Below are positions 34,691 to 45,779 of a stretch of 64,000 bases of DNA, one piece after another. The notes beneath the pieces were generated by a model. The model was given only the letters and a program-made list of their open reading frames with translations, did no database searches and was not told where the DNA came from. Positions within the stretch are counted from its first letter, which is position 1. Every line of letters starts with the position of its first letter. Both the position numbers and the translations under genes were made by a program. Source of the stretch: Pyrrhoderma lamaoense (lineage: Eukaryota > Basidiomycota > Agaricomycetes > Hymenochaetales > Hymenochaetaceae); the NCBI GenBank assembly GCA_002794735.1, contig NBAZ01000003.1:1736001-1800000 (forward strand), in the 5' to 3' direction.

Positions 34691-36522
34691 ATGATTGTAC
34701 ATACTTTCTTAGATAAATTTGTAAGCTCGTACCGATAAAGACAATAACCACTAACATTATTTTCTATTAGTTTGGCCCCTTGTATCTTGGAATATCGTGA
34801 GTAATGTGGAGATCATTGCTTTCTACTCGATGTCTCAAACAAAGCAATAATAATAATTGAATCACTATGTCGTATGTCATATCTAATGCTATCACTCATA
34901 TACCTACTGACATATATCTATAAGTCTATGGGGGATGACATTAATACAAACGCATCACTACTACAATGTAAGATATCGCCAGAGACGAACCGTGATAGAT
35001 ACAAAAAATCAGAGATTTACCAATCTTTTCAGAGCTACAAGAGAGATTCATCATGGACAAGGCGGCTAGTACGTATGGATATCAGGTGTCAAGTCCCATC
35101 CGATTGACAAACTCTTTCGAGTAGGTTCTCACAGTATGTATGTTAGACACCGTGCACCAAGCCTTACTAGTCCATATGGGATACGTATACCTTATAACCA
35201 GTCAATCCAACCCGATACTTTTGGTGAGAATTGAAACCACCCTTAAGGTGAGTTATATCTTTGTGAGGCTAAGTGTACTCTCCTGAGATAATTGCACCGA
35301 AGGTCTCAATACTTCCAACAGTAAGCAATGTTTATCAACTTAATCCGTTGGCCCAAAAGCTGATAAATATAGATACTCGTCGTATCGATTGTGCATTTTT
35401 TCTTATTACATCGTATCTGGATGTGTAAGTTGAGATATAAGCTATCCTAGGGGCTGGTATGACTTCCTTCACATTCGACTGTAGTGAGTAAAAGAAACAA
35501 GTGGCTAGCAATGCCAATACTAGCATCTATCATACCAGAAATCGTTTTTGCCATTGGTAAGCATCCTTATTTAGTTTGTATCCAATCTGATAAGCACTCA
35601 AGTTGTCAAAAAAAATTCTGGCCCTCTAGTATTGTCAGAAAAGAGGTTAGTATAATTTCTCATCAAATCATGAGTCCCCTGCCTACAACTTAACCATGCA
35701 CAACAGTTTTTTATTGAGAGATTTGGCAGAGTTTAGGACGTATTATTGGCTTATGGAGATTTGTTACACGATGTTCTCAATAGTAGATACTATTATTGCT
35801 GCTACACTCATTTATCTACTGCATAGGTCCAGAACAGGATTCAAGAAATCGGATAGCATAATCAATCGCTTGATAATGTTAATTGTTGGCACTGGACTGC
35901 TCACTAGCATCCTCTCGATCCCCATAATTATTATGGTCCGTAACGATTCTATTAGAAGAACGCTTCATTCGAGCTTCTGTGTACTATCTTCTGATTATCA
36001 TCTATTAGATACAAATACACCCAGGTAGTATGATACCCGTAGTGCTCTATTTCTGCACTAGTAAAAGTAAGCTTTCGACTCTACTATAGTTTCTACCATG
36101 ATTTTTTAATTAATCCCTAAAACCTAATTGGGATGACTAAAAAATAGCCTATGCAAACACACTCCTTGCTATGTAATCTCTGCCTCAATTTATATACTTC
36201 TCCTTGCTTCAAGTTAAAATCATATAAACAGGCTTAATACACGCGACCGCACTGAAATGGGCGCAAGACCAACATCTGAGTCCTAGAACTTCCAACAGGA
36301 GATTAATCACTAATGGGACTGATATAGTACGCTCTTTCTTTTCTCTTCTTGCTAACTAATCTAGTCTAAAGCTTTGACTCAGAATAGATTAACGACGAGA
36401 TTACAATAGAGGTACAAGCTGAAACTGTAACATCTCGTGAAGTATATATCTCAGACAACAACGCTAAGTTATATGAAATTGTGTATGGTAGCTCTAATTT
36501 TAAAGAGATCGGCCTGGCATGA
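34691..36522 (+). CDS. DUF6534 membrane protein, copy 2 of 3
   Basis: Paralogue of copies 1 and 3, same exon plan. Start MIVHTFLDKF, then FGPLYLGIS, LWGMTLIQTHHYYN spliced to SYKRDSSWTRRL, TVCMLDTVHQALLVHMGY, the 18-nt exon VSILPT, IVHFFLLHRIW, spliced LSKRNKWLAM, a 16-nt exon, then YLLHRSRTGFKKSDSIINR with VGTGLLTSILSI, VVLYFCTSK and LLAM spliced toward the tail. The tail (ETVTSREVYISDNNAK) ends at 36520-36522. I found no frame break and usable splice sites throughout, so it looks intact, but I did not sum every exon. The function of the family is unknown; the hydrophobic segments imply a multi-pass membrane protein. Confidence 0.8.
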
Positions 36523-36869
36523 CCCTTGTCTGAGTATTAATAGTCAGAAAATGTATTTGTATATCGGATTTGGATTTTGAGGGATCATGATCAAGGTTTT
36601 ACTTGATATGTTGGGTCTAAGCTATCAGACTCTATTTATATAAGTGAAGCCAAACGGTTCTATCAGGATGTTTTAAAATATGTAAGATATGAATGTCTGC
36701 CCATCGGATCGAGCTTGGTACGCTAAGATAGTATTCCGAAACACACGATAACTTCTGGTATAGTTATTCATTCAAAAAATAATTGAAGTTTTTATCCAGC
36801 AACCCATATGATATCAACATCAAAACTCCAAGTACATCATGATGGATTTTACCATGGACGTATAGTACA

Positions 36870-37557
36870 GACGGCGGAGAAGAGGCTTACATCGCCGATA
36901 TACAACACAAACCATTCGTCTAAGTTATTATTGGAGAGGACTTGGCGGAGAAGAGGAAATAGCTCCATATGATAACCTCGTTATTACGGTAGATTCAGTG
37001 ACGCAAGCATGTTGTCAATTCTAGTTTTTTATCACTTGAAGTTGTCAGTTATCTACGTTGGTCTTGACAACGATTAACCAGAATTACACACTAAAGGGCG
37101 TATAGGGAGGTACACAGCAGTTTTTACTATCGGTGTTGCTTGAACTCCGTGAAATTTGAATATTCTCCCGTACGACGCGAGTTAAGACCATCAGGTTACT
37201 CCCTTCTCAACCTATGATGAAATAAAACAACATGTCAACATTTAGATTGTTGAATCAATAATCTCCAACATAGCTCGTATATGAGTCGTTAATCTCTCTG
37301 ATAGGTGGACCATCAAGGTTACCATGCCAAACCCTTCATTATAAAAAATATGATTCACTGACAGGAGACGAGTATGGCTTCGAGAATCCGTGGATTATAC
37401 CAATAGTACGGTTTATAGCCTTTGATACTATGATAGTAACAAAATTTATTTATACTAATATATGGCTGCATTCTACACCACGGATCCATCTTTCTTTCTC
37501 TCTCCCCAATCTCCCCTCCTTTTCAAATTTTAGAATTTGAGGTTGTTCTTGAGAATA
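36870..37557 (+). repeat. Duplicated upstream block, DUF6534 copy 3
   Basis: Contains GAGAAGAGGCTTACATCGCC, matching the block before copy 2, and further diverged matches to the block before copy 1. It ends at the copy 3 start codon. Gap 36523-36869 holds the copy 2 3' region and nothing else I can name. Confidence 0.45.
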
Positions 37558-39394
37558 ATGCGAATTGAACCTATCTTGAACCTACCCTCCTTCGTAAGCT
37601 AATATAGTGATATACACAGCAATTACTAACGATGAGTTATAATAGCCTGGCCCCTTATACTTTGGAATAGTGTGAGTATTGTGGGAATCACTATTTTCTA
37701 CCCGATGACTCAAACATAGCAATGTCAACAATAGGGTCACTATGTCGTATGTCGTATTGAATGCTACGACTCATATATACCTACTAATACACACTTACAA
37801 GTCTTTGGGGAATGTCAATGATACAAACTCATCACTACTACAATGTAAGATACTACCAGAATCAAACGGCTATACAAAAAATAAATTAGAGATTTACTAC
37901 CCTTTTCAGAGCTATATAAGAGACTCACCATGGATGAAGTGGCTCGTATGTACAGATATAATGTACGGAATCCTTTTCAATTAAAAAAATTCCGGATAGG
38001 TTCTCGTAGTATGGATACTAGAAACCGTGCACCAAGCGTTACTAGTATATGTGGGATACACGTATATTATAGCCAGCCACTTCAACATACTACCACTATT
38101 GGAAATTGATATCACACTTCTAGTACGTTTATATCTTGTGTTATTGATGGTACCCTTCTGAAATAAACGTATAAAAGATCTCTTTCATCTTAACAGTTAG
38201 TCAAGGTTTATCTAGCTAAGCCGTCAACCTAGAAACTTACAGATATAGATAATCGTCGTTTCATCTGTGCATCTTTTCCTGTTACACCGTATATGGAAGT
38301 GTGAGAGTGGACTTTAATTATCTTTGAAGCTGAACTAACACCTTTCGTTGATCTTATTAAATGAAGTAAGCAAAAAAAAGAAATGGTTGTTCATGATTAT
38401 ACTAGCATTCATCGTGCTCGAAATCGTCTTCTCTTTGTGTGAGCATCGCATCTTTAACGCATTTATCACAACTAACAATTAAACTCTACTTTTAGTATAT
38501 GTGAAAGTCTCGTCAGTATATCTTCTTACCGAAGACACTATGAGTTCTTATGAGTCTATGTCCTGTCTTGCTAATATACCGTAGTATTCAACAGACGATA
38601 CATGTATCACTAGCTCTCGATATGATTCTCGCGAAAACCTGTTACTCGTTAGTTGCGATGACAGATGCTGTAATTACTGTCAGTCTCGTGGTTCTATTAC
38701 ATAGGTCTAGAACAGGATTCCGGAAATCGGAGAACATAATCAGCCGCTTGATAATATTCACTGTTAACTCGGGACTGATCACCAGTGTCCTTTCTATCTT
38801 TATAATTATTATGGTCCGTATCAACTTTATCAAAAGAATACTCAGTACACACATCTATGTACTAAAGATCTTATATCAGGATCAACTTTACCCAGATAGT
38901 TTTCTTCCTTTAGCACTCTACTTCTGCACCAGTAAAAGTGAGTTCCGGAGTAGTGTTACGTCGTTTCATCTATGAATCTCCGATTTGTTAATGAAATCCT
39001 AACCAATTAATCTACTTTAGCCTATGCGAATACGCTTCTTGCCATGTAAGCATCGCCTGATTCTACTATTATCACTTGCTATGCGCTAAAATTATATGAA
39101 TATTAATAGGCTTAACTCACGCTGTACTGATGAAATGAATATAAAATTGACGTCTGGGTTGTCTGATAGGATTTCAATCGCGGCGGGAGCAAATATGGTA
39201 TGCCCTTTCTTCTTTCTTGTCAACAATATTCAAACCAAAACATTAACTCGGAATAGAGGAGAAACGAAGGTACCACGACGGAAATTCGAGCTGAGACTGT
39301 GACATCTTGTGGAACAAGTGACTCAGACAACAATGTCAAGTTCGTTGAACTTGTGCCTAGTGGATCCGATTCTGAAGTGATTAATTCAGTGTGA
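37558..39394 (+). CDS. DUF6534 membrane protein, copy 3 of 3 (intact, 14 exons)
   Basis: Intact copy: 14 exons sum to 960 nt, 319 residues in one frame. Exons: 37558-37593, 37646-37671, 37802-37844, 37910-37945, 38000-38122, 38178-38195, 38249-38300, 38367-38438, 38496-38511, 38585-38813, 38880-38937, 39021-39045, 39110-39197 and 39257-39394. Conserved family elements in order: GPLYFGIV, LWGMSMIQTHHYYN, SYIRDSPWMKWL, VVWILETVHQALL, SSVHLFLLHRIWK, LSKKKKWLFMIIL, TDAVITVSLVVLLHRSRTGF, FTVNSGLITSVLSI, LALYFCTSK and LLAMLNSR. Residues up to about 265 form a multi-pass membrane domain; the remaining tail is soluble and Ser/Asp-rich. Two exons are only 18 and 16 nt. No biochemical function is known for the family. 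Confidence 0.85.
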
Positions 39395-41229
39395 CTCCGC
39401 TAGTAGAGATCTAACTAGTGTATGGTAGGATATTATGTTATAGTATTTATTGGTAACCATTCCTCTTTATTGGGATCTCTGCATGCATAACCAAGATCAT
39501 CAACTTGACACGGAATCAAAATGCCTTCGTGCATTTCTTAAGGAAAGGTGAGAGCTAAGTCAAGAATACGCAACTCTAAGTACATTTATCCGAATGAGAC
39601 TTTCAGAGAGATCTTAGCAATTGACATCCCGAGTGACTTTATGGAAAAAAGAAAGAATTCAAAGAACTTCGGAACTATAAAGTAACATTAGATTAGAGAG
39701 AAAACAGGGTAAACAGAGTAATTTCTGATTATTTAATCTTATCAGATAACGAAGATTTACTATCTAGATGTAACCTTCACCTTCTTTTCTTATTCTTCCA
39801 CGCTAAGCTAAGTAAAGCTCACACCCCGAATAAACTAGCTACAGCTTAAGATAAGATTACTAATGCTTGATTATGAGAAATTTTCTTTTGGAGTCACAGA
39901 TCACATCATGGCATAAGGATATTCACCCTGTTATGAGAAAGTGATAAGAAAAGTGATATTAATGATATAATGATCTATGCTATGTACAACGCTTGAATTC
40001 CTTGGTTATATACTACTTGACTAATAAGATGTGCTCTCCAATGTACATGTACATGTACAACGAAACTCGGAGAAAAAAAAACATGGATTCAGATATGCTC
40101 AGATGGAACGACAAAAAGAGAGAGAAGAGAAAGAAAACCCAAGAGCTGAGTAAGTTTGACCCCTAGGGGTAAACGATTGTGTTTGTGATTGGTGGTTGAC
40201 GAGAAAAGGTAGGATAGATAGGAAGGGATACCATATACAGTAAAAAACACGTTACAAGTCGAGACAGGAAGAGGGAAAAAGGAGACTAAAAACCGTTTGG
40301 ATGTGCATATATGTATGGTAGTAGACCTTGAACTTCCTTCGGATTCGGTATTCATGGTTTCCGCAGAGATATATAGAGGTTCCCATGATTGAATACAATA
40401 TCTATTCCTTCACCATCCGCCCACTTTTTTCTCCTATAGAGGCGAGGGCTATGATAAAAGCCCAATTAAGGAAAGAAAACTAGAGGTAAGGAAGTAGACG
40501 CGGAAGAAGTGCTAGTGCTAGTTTATAGGAGGGAGAAGACGGATTGTAAAACTTGCATATCCAGGACCAGAGAGCGGGATACACGTTTCAAAAACAGATT
40601 TCTGAGAGATAAGAGGCTGGAAGAGGCTTAAATAGGGGAAATGCATGTAGACCATGAGCACCTCCAAATTTATCGTAGTGATTCCCCGTCAGTATTAAAG
40701 TTGATGATACAAGCAGTAATGAGCCATTGGTCTTGCTCGTGCATTCCACTATATCTTCTCCCCTCCCCCACTTCCGTTGATTATTGATTGGCGGGTTTGT
40801 TTCCCCTCGCAAGTAAGCAGTTATGGAGGGAACGTAAGTCTTGGTGACAAAATGGCAAGAGCAGGAGAAATGAGAGTCGAATGAAGATGAAGACAAAGTA
40901 AGATGAAATCCGTGATAGCAATAGCAATTAACCATAATGTATAACAAGATAAAACAGAGATGCTCGATCTAAATCATCCGCAGTGGGTAAAGAAGACCTC
41001 CTTCACTGTTCACGAGACAACATCAGACAGACCATTAGGTAATTTTCTGAGAAATCAACAGTGTAAAATAGTTGAATCATGAAACTTGACTTAGGAGTTC
41101 TAAGAAGATTGAAAGAATTCCGAAAACAAAAAGAAGTCCGTCATATTGAGAAGCGGAGGCTATAAGGCAGATTCAAATATAGATACCCCGAGCAAAGGAG
41201 GACAAAAGGGATGCTACACGCCCAGAAGA
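39395..41229. other. Intergenic, no gene seen
   Basis: Spacer after the DUF6534 array and before the stop of the phosphatase gene. Frames at 40089-40355 and 40588-40947 (minus) are short, lack domains and I do not call them. A short ACATGT-repeat (about 40040-40060) is present. Confidence 0.4.
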
Positions 41230-44122
41230 CTAGACTTGGCGCCTTTTATTGTCCAAGTATTCAATATAATCCACTATGAACCTAACTTGCTCGTACGTCT
41301 CCACTGCCTTCAAGTTCCTTCTTCGTCTCACAACAAGTAAAACATTCTGAAGCAATTGCACCGTAGCTCTACATACTCGTGGCACAGGAAGTGTCCCAGG
41401 AGCAGGAGCACCGGGATCGGCGTTCATCGACTGAGAGACAGGATGAAAAGGTATTTGCTGTTGTAGAGTAGGATCATAAGCAGGAAGTGAAGTTGGAGTT
41501 CCAGGGGAACAACTTGAAGGAGGTGGATGAGTTTGTTTGCATAGATCCGGATCTTTCCATCCGCATAACCCAAGTTTGAGCATCCAGCAACATGAGACAA
41601 GACCTGCACGGCCTACTCCACCTCGGCAATGAGCAAGAATCGAAATACCACGGTGCGTATAAAAATTGATGAGAACTGATAGGCAACAGTCAAGAACTGC
41701 GGGGGAGGGGGTGAAAGGCCTTCTGCCATCGGCATGCTGTTAGAAATCACAATAAGATCAGTGTTAACCTTACAAGATACTCAGAGAAACATTATCCTAA
41801 CCGAAGAACATCCAATCCTAGCTCATTTGTGATGGATTGGTACTCAGCCCAAGTAACGCCGAGGAATTCAAGCTCAGTATCACCCAGACAACTAAAGGAA
41901 GTAACGACAGATAACAAACAATGAGAACCAATCACTCAAAAAATAACGATCTTGAACTCAACGAACACTCACCAAACTATACATCCGACACCGAGATCCC
42001 TTACCCTTTCTAGATCTGAACGAAGATCCCTACAGATAGCTCCGCGGCCCTTCACAGGCCCCGACAATCGTACTGCGGATTAAAGTAGATAGAATAATGT
42101 CAGCTGCATTCGCCTCGAACAATCTTTTAATAATAATATTAGACAAATATTAGATGATACCATACCTTTTTTACCAGGACAAGAACTGAGGTAAAAGTTA
42201 CCAATCTGATCACTATTACCAAATTTCTTCTGCGAATTAGCACCCTCCAAGGACAGTGTTACTGTCTGCTTTTTCAAATAAGCTGGATTCTGGGTTAACG
42301 ATTCACCCGGGCTGAAAACATGACTTTTTTCATAGCCATTCGTCCTAGCTGCACGTCCTTCATTCTTATTAAAACCCCGGATCTCGTCGAAGACGTGACG
42401 TTATGCTCGGAAGTTTCATTCCCCCTCCCCTCTTCCGCCGCCCCATCAGATGTGACTTCCGTCCTTTGGTTCGCTGCGATCCGTTCGTAGTGTTGTCTAG
42501 ACTCCCTCAACTTTCTAGCAGCGTCACCTTCCTTCCACTCTCGAAATGAGGGAGGAGCAGACTTAGCACGTTTACTACGCGGAGATCGGCGGAACTGCCC
42601 CCTTTGTGGTGGACTTACAGAAGCCGGTAATGGAAGCGAGCTGGGTCTTGGTGGAAGAGCTACTCTTACGGGACGGACCTCCGGCATTACCCGCTGTAGT
42701 GAGGATGCCAGTGCTTGTATGGGCACAGCAGAGAGAGAAGAGGCCTTAGGAGACGAAAGAATGGTTGGGGGACTTCCCCTGGAGAGCATTCTGTAAAAGT
42801 TCAGTCCCCCGGGTTGCGCCCAGAGTATTGGGGGTTCGGGTGTGTCGGTTGAGGCCTCAGAACCTGGTTTGCAACTTCATTATACTGTCCATGCCCATAC
42901 TGAAAAGGTGCGTTGGGATTTTGAGATCCTACAGCATAGACTGCAGTGATACGATTCAGATGGAGGCTTTGCGGTATGTCATACCAACATGGCGTAGACG
43001 ATGGATATCTAGAAAGCGAAGATGAAATCATAGGTAGATACTCAGATGGTATCACCATGGAGATACTAGTAAAAAAATAAACAATAAAAGTGATTAATCG
43101 TCCGCATATAAGGTACCTTTTCAAGGATATTAGACAAGTTTTACGTACTTTATAGGATGGGACTGGGAAGTCTTCATTCGCTTGGCAGGCCTGAGATTCG
43201 CATCCATGATGGATATCTGAGAATCAATTGCAGCAGATATCTCTTGCTGAATATTCAGAGATGGTTCCGTCATCATCGCAGGAAGTGTCTGAGGTTCTGG
43301 AGATTCCTGATTAGCAACACTTGAAGGAACATTCTTGACGAATTCAGTAGCAGTATTAGTGGCTGCAGTAGTATCAGGTTCCCTGTCGCTGTAATACCAC
43401 ATCTTATGTCTTTTATAGGTCTCTCCCTGCCTCTTTTTTAGTTTATGTACGTATAGTGGATCCTGTAGCGAGACTGGTATGTACCCGGTGGGCGATCCTA
43501 GATAGGAAAGCCAAAGAGACAATATCAGTAAATCGGAGGGAAATATGTATCTACACGAGCCTAGAGGGGAAAGCATTTGTCTGGGCGTTAAAAACAATAA
43601 GAACACACACCCTCGGACCGAATTTGAGTCTATTATATTCGCTCGTGTGATGTTGAGAGGCATAATGTGCAAGCTAAGTATACAAAAACCGGCGCGAATC
43701 CATAAAATAGTAAATCGTGATAGTGTTTTTTCGTAGAGAAAGCGGAAGAATGAGGTAGGTGAAGAATGAAAAACAGTTAGTTATAATAGGACAAGGACCA
43801 CTTGTAAGACTTGTAACACATACCTGAATAGCGAGTAATCGTTCCTGAATCGGGACAAGTTCAGAGACACCCCTCGGCTGTTGTGGTGGATGCTGCTGCT
43901 GCTGCAGTTGCTGTGGTTCTTGTTGAGGATGTCCGGGTTTGGGTTAAGGGCTGTGTCTACAGTCGCTGAAGCTGTAGCCGCGACGCCAATACTTTGCGCC
44001 GGCATGGGTGATGACACGGGCACAGATGATACAACACCACGATGATGACACTCCCGTTCCTTTCCCTTCCCTTTGTCCTGTTGGTGTAAAGCAACGGATG
44101 AAGTTTTCGTAGCAATTAGCAT
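41230..44122 (-). CDS. Dual-specificity/tyrosine phosphatase, probably with Gln-rich N-terminal part
   Basis: Cysteine phosphatase of the DSP/CDKN3-like group. The C-terminal part has CPGKKVRLSGPVKGRGAI, DLGVGCIVCCLGDTELEFLG, MPMAEGLSPP and the P-loop AHCRGGVGRAG (HCX5R with catalytic Cys), then VRRRRNLKAVETYEQ. Exons: 43824-44122, 43149-43462, 42886-43065, 42166-42790, 41973-42072, 41802-41891 and 41230-41736; 705 residues with three bases restored. The N-terminal part is Gln/Pro-rich (EPQQLQQQQHPPQQPRG) with ELVPIQERLLAIQ and RHKMWYYSDREPD. I join the two parts because the only gap between a stop at 42801 and the phosphatase ATG at 42789 is 11 nt and contains an acceptor (TTTTACAG). A GTATAA donor at 42885 gives an in-phase splice. 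Alternatively they are two genes. Frame breaks: 41701-41711, 42309-42311, 43935-43937. Confidence 0.75.
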
Positions 44123-45779
44123 CGTTGTCAACTTATGTTTCGAAGTTTAGTTTGGATCCCGAAAGTTTCTAAGTTGTGTGTACCGATACTACAGAACAGC
44201 TTCAAGAGATCGGTAATATTAACGTCGGCGATGACGATGAGGGCGGAAACACATGTACCGAGGAGAGAAGGAGAAGAAGAAAGGTCAGCGAGAGTGTGGT
44301 AGAGAGTGGCCGAAGGTGTTGCGTGCTGAGGGTGTTCTTATATGACCTCTTGTGTTGACGTTAATAACGTTATGGATCGAGGAAGAAGGAGGTATAAGTA
44401 TAGCAAGCAATACAATATAAAGTTATTATTAACAATAATAATACATTACATTGTACATTTATAAGTACACTAACTACATTCAGAGGTCGATCCGACGTGG
44501 ACACCCGGAATTCTCGGCTAATTACGCTTTTCTCGGCTATCACACCCGTCGCCCTGCCCACCCCTTTCAACGGTTCACCTGAAACACCAGTAAGAGATAT
44601 CCATGATAACTCTCAATTCAATACTATTTTATACTTTATTATTTCATATGTGCCATGCACACACACAACTTCGGACAGAAGCAGCGGCTATAAAAACAAT
44701 TTATGATGTGTACTCGCATCTTGAGTAGTGTTCTTACAAAGCTATCAGAAGTATTAATAAAAAGAAGATTTTGGCTCATTTCCCTTGAACTAAAATTAAA
44801 TTAGGCAAGAACGTACTTTCTTTCCTTTAGGCACTAGTACAACTCCCAAATCGATATTGTTCTGATCTGATAGAAACTAACCCTGATCGGCACTACTCGT
44901 ACACACACAAAAGCGTGTTCAATTTTAGACTTGTATCAGAATTATGTTTTCTTTAAGTACAGAATCGTTATTAACTATACTTTGTACTTTGGTATCAAAT
45001 GGACTACGACAGACGGAATATAAATGACATGCACTTGGACAGGGTGATTGGGGGAGTATGAGACAACTATGTAAAGAATGAACTATTGTTATAGAACCGA
45101 GCTTTTGTAAACAAGAAAAATCAATAGAAAGAAGAAAAAAGAGAGGTGTGAGAATATAGGCTGACGGACAGACAAACAGAAGCTCAGAAATAGCGAGAAA
45201 AGGACAGTGTTGGTTGCATGTAAGGGGGGAAAGAATTGAAACGGAAGTTTTGGACAGTTGTGCTGACGAGAAATTTTCATGACGCTTTGGACCTTTATTG
45301 CTTCCCCCCAATAGCAGATAGGAATGTGAGCACAAGACAGGAATAATGAGCCAATGAGCAATCGTAATGGTCCGTGTAGTCCAGAATCCACCAAGTTTAT
45401 AACAGAGTGCGCGCGGCGCGTCCACCCAACAGATACGTAGAAAGGACGGATGAGAAGAAAATAAAAACTGTAAGAAACATGCTGAATAAAAAGTCAAACA
45501 AAGAACAGGATATGCCAAAAATTACGAGACGGATCCAGGTATAGTCAAAGTCGGTGGGAATCAAAAGTAACAAATAATGTATAAAAGACAAATATGCTGA
45601 GGGGTAGGACAGAATATGAAAGAAGTTTCGGCTTTAGGGAGTCCGTGGAACCGTGTTCACGCGATTATGAAGAGGCACAAAGGGGAGGAGAATACAGCGA
45701 GAAGCCTTAGGAGGGGCGAGTCTGAGTCAAAAAGAGAGATTGAGTTGAATAAGAATCATGAAAAGGCCATCACAAGAGA
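44123..45779. other. Intergenic, no supported gene
   Basis: Promoter of the phosphatase gene at its left and 3' region of the chitin synthase at its right. A 197-codon open stretch on minus (44925-45518) is the largest frame here. Its composition (Cys, Leu, Ser, Phe from T/C-rich DNA) and lack of any domain make me leave it out; it may be chitin synthase 3' UTR. Confidence 0.4.

Noticed and set aside
34800..34875. Apparent loss of a splice acceptor in DUF6534 copy 2 (AATTG where copies 1 and 3 have AATAG)
   Set aside because: The true acceptor in all three copies is further downstream (...AAG before TCTNTGGGG); using it gives the conserved GM..IQT..YYN sequence, so nothing is lost.
40035..40062. 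ACATGT short repeat as a possible CRISPR or satellite
   Set aside because: Only a few units of a simple palindromic hexamer with no spacers; a simple sequence repeat.
44925..45518. 197-codon open frame on minus, downstream of chitin synthase
   Set aside because: No domain, biased Cys/Leu/Ser/Phe composition from CT-rich DNA, and position in the likely 3' UTR.
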